From: Symbiodinium natans
Lineage: Eukaryota > Sar > Dinophyceae > Suessiales > Symbiodiniaceae
Length of the DNA stretch: 64,000 nucleotides
Assembly: GCA_905221605.1 (NCBI GenBank)
Contig: CAJNDS010001057.1
Coordinates: forward strand, 626,528-690,527
Reading direction: 5' to 3'
Positions 62,530-64,000 of the stretch are shown here, in pieces. The notes below the pieces were generated by a model, which did not search any database, was not told the DNA's origin, and saw nothing but the letters and a program-made list of their open reading frames with translations. The position numbers were made by a program, and so were the translations under genes. How positions within the stretch are numbered: the stretch's first letter is position 1; each line of letters starts with the position of its first letter.

Positions 62530-63010
62530 ACTGCTCTCTCTGAGGTCGGACCCAAACATCAACAGCGAAGTCGTATGTGCCGACATAGATCTGGGGCATC
62601 GAGTTGCAGTGCAGCTACCAAACCAGCATGCGAACAGCAAGAGCCTAGATTCGGCGAGTCCTGATCTACTTCCTTCATGACAAAAGAAAGCTCTGTGCAT
62701 CTTGACGCTGGGCGAGGACATGCGCCCTCTGCCTCGGGTGCCCAGAAGGCGGGAGTTCCCACGCGACCGCTGACCATCTCCCCCTTCTCAATCCTGGGAA
62801 CGGCATATGGTCCCAAGCCACAAGCAAGCAAAACTTGCAGTTGGAAATCTCTCATGTTCTCGTCAAAAGCTACATTCCTGCCAGCAGGCGGCAACATGAT
62901 TGCTAGCAGCCAACCTTCTGGAACCAGCTACCCGCACTTCTGTTCGCTCGTATTGGAGCCTCTCATTCAGTTCTTCTACAAAATCCAACGCCCCTTCCCA
63001 CAGCCACTAC
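62530..63010 (-). CDS. Protein-kinase-like exons (catalytic loop to subdomain IX)
   Basis: In transcription order: about 62945-63000 reads ALDFVEELNERLQYER. About 62838-62879, after a GGCAG acceptor, reads NVAFDENMRDFQL, the segment that follows HRDxKPE in kinases. About 62745-62803, after CCCAG, reads IEKGEMVSGRVGTPAFWAPE, an activation loop with the GTPxxxAPE signature, ending at a GC donor. About 62545-62580 reads YVGTYDFAVDVW, the D-x-W of subdomain IX. The DFG motif is not visible; continuous reading gives ACGLGPYAVP at that place. Subdomains I-V and the C-lobe end were not found. The order and spacing support a kinase gene, but activity cannot be judged. Confidence 0.6.
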
Positions 63011-64000
63011 GCTAGGCTTCGTTGTGGAAGATGTAGTGCAAGACCTGTAGCAGCAGTTAGCATGAACTTGCCAACAACAGCAGCAGCCGTGTGCTGCAGC
63101 AGCCGGAAGACAAATTGGGGACCCCCAATACAGATCCCAAAAGAGTAGGGATTCCCTTATAACCAGGACCCCAATAAACAACCCCTAATTGCGGAAACCC
63201 CATATGAGACTTCGGACCTTGGAAGGAGCAGCAGAAACGACCACACTGAGCAAAGGCTGTCCTCATGGCTGTGCCAAAGTCTGACAGCGCAACCTGTTCA
63301 GCAGCTCTAGGGCAATGCTAGTGATGACTAGCTGCAAAGGCAGGGCCTGTGCGCGATTTTGCCTGGGAAGGGCACCAAAGGCAATCTCAACACCTGTACA
63401 AAACCATCTCACCTACAGTGAGAGCTATAGACAACTTGTGATGAGGTGGATGCTTTCCACTGCCGAAGGTGAAACCATCTACTCGACTCCAAGCAAAAAT
63501 CAAGAACTGAGGGACTGTCCTTAAATCTTGACACTTGACACCTCGAGCCTATCTACACCCCATGGTCCGAAGCATTCCAGACTTCAATTCACATGTCACG
63601 TACCTAGCATTCCACTGATCTACGCTCACGCGCGTGGCAGGGATTGGATTGCGGCAGCTGCTGCTACGATGGCCTCCACACAAACGTGAGCAGGGCAGGC
63701 GATCTGAGGTGAACGTGGTAAACCATGCATCTCCCTTCTTGAGTTGCGAGAATTCAGAACCCCCTTGCCTCTCTGGCCGCCTCGAGAGCCGGCAGTCCCG
63801 ACACGTAGCCGGGCACCGATTCCTTCTCGCTCGGTGCCTCTTGGGGCGGATCTCCCGGTTTCAGGGGCAGCTCAGGGGCAGCTTAGGGGTTGTCTTGCAC
63901 CACACTCTCAGCGGCTGCTGTAACACCCGTTTAGAATGGGCTTGAGTGAATGTATCACGAGGATTCGTAAGACAGTCGGATCGCTTAGCGTCTCCGAAAG
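63011..64000. other. Unassigned right end
   Basis: Probably 5' part or upstream region of the kinase-like gene. A (GCAGCA)-type short run occurs at about 63078-63105. Nothing else recognised. Confidence 0.35.

Overview
The window looks like nuclear DNA of a dinoflagellate, probably of the Symbiodiniaceae type. The reasons: reconstructed exons are short (about 25-80 nt) and are cut at GT, GC and GA donors with AG|G acceptors; an LTR carries 13 nt identical to the 3' end of the dinoflagellate spliced leader (DinoSL); TTTAGGG-type telomere-like repeats are scattered around; and long microsatellites and a large GC-rich retroelement fill much of the space. Exons were joined by eye from protein-family knowledge, so their borders are proposals.

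Left part (1-26.4 kb). Positions 1-14 kb hold microsatellites, a repeated GC-hairpin/GA-tract module and only isolated exon-like pieces. From 14.96 to 19.59 kb on the + strand lies a multi-exon WD40 gene resembling WDR13. Inside one of its introns sits an uninterrupted + strand ORF (15858-18398) for a TPR-repeat protein ending in an acyl/peptidyl carrier domain. From 19.6 to 25.1 kb little is recognisable. A GAA tract, a GC island of AGCGCTGG palindromes and about 600 bp of TAG repeats then lead to the retroelement.

Middle (26464-43659, minus strand). This is a 17.2 kb LTR retrotransposon with 243-244 bp LTRs. In transcription order it encodes an acidic leader ORF; Gag with two CCCH zinc fingers; a protease-like domain; a Cys-rich/transmembrane segment; the RT thumb; RNase H; an H2C2 + DD35E integrase with GPY/F-like and BAH-like regions; a Rossmann-like domain; the RT fingers/palm with YVDD; a KptA/Tpt1-like RNA 2'-phosphotransferase; a zinc-finger/transmembrane/SWIM protein; and a phospholipase-D-like domain. 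The RT is therefore split and permuted relative to Ty3/gypsy order: its catalytic half lies downstream of integrase and its thumb half lies before RNase H. Together with the KptA and PLD cargo and the DinoSL piece in the LTR, this is the main candidate for an undescribed system.

Right part (43.7-64 kb). AT-rich, telomere-like, poly-C and tandem-duplicated low-complexity DNA lead into a run of minus-strand genes. In transcription order these are a protein-kinase-like exon cluster (about 63.0-62.5 kb), a plastid-type Cpn20 co-chaperonin with two Cpn10 domains and a signal peptide (58.6-56.2 kb), and CCT2/TCP-1 beta (55.05-49.38 kb, some 28 short exons). No rRNA, tRNA or CRISPR array was seen.
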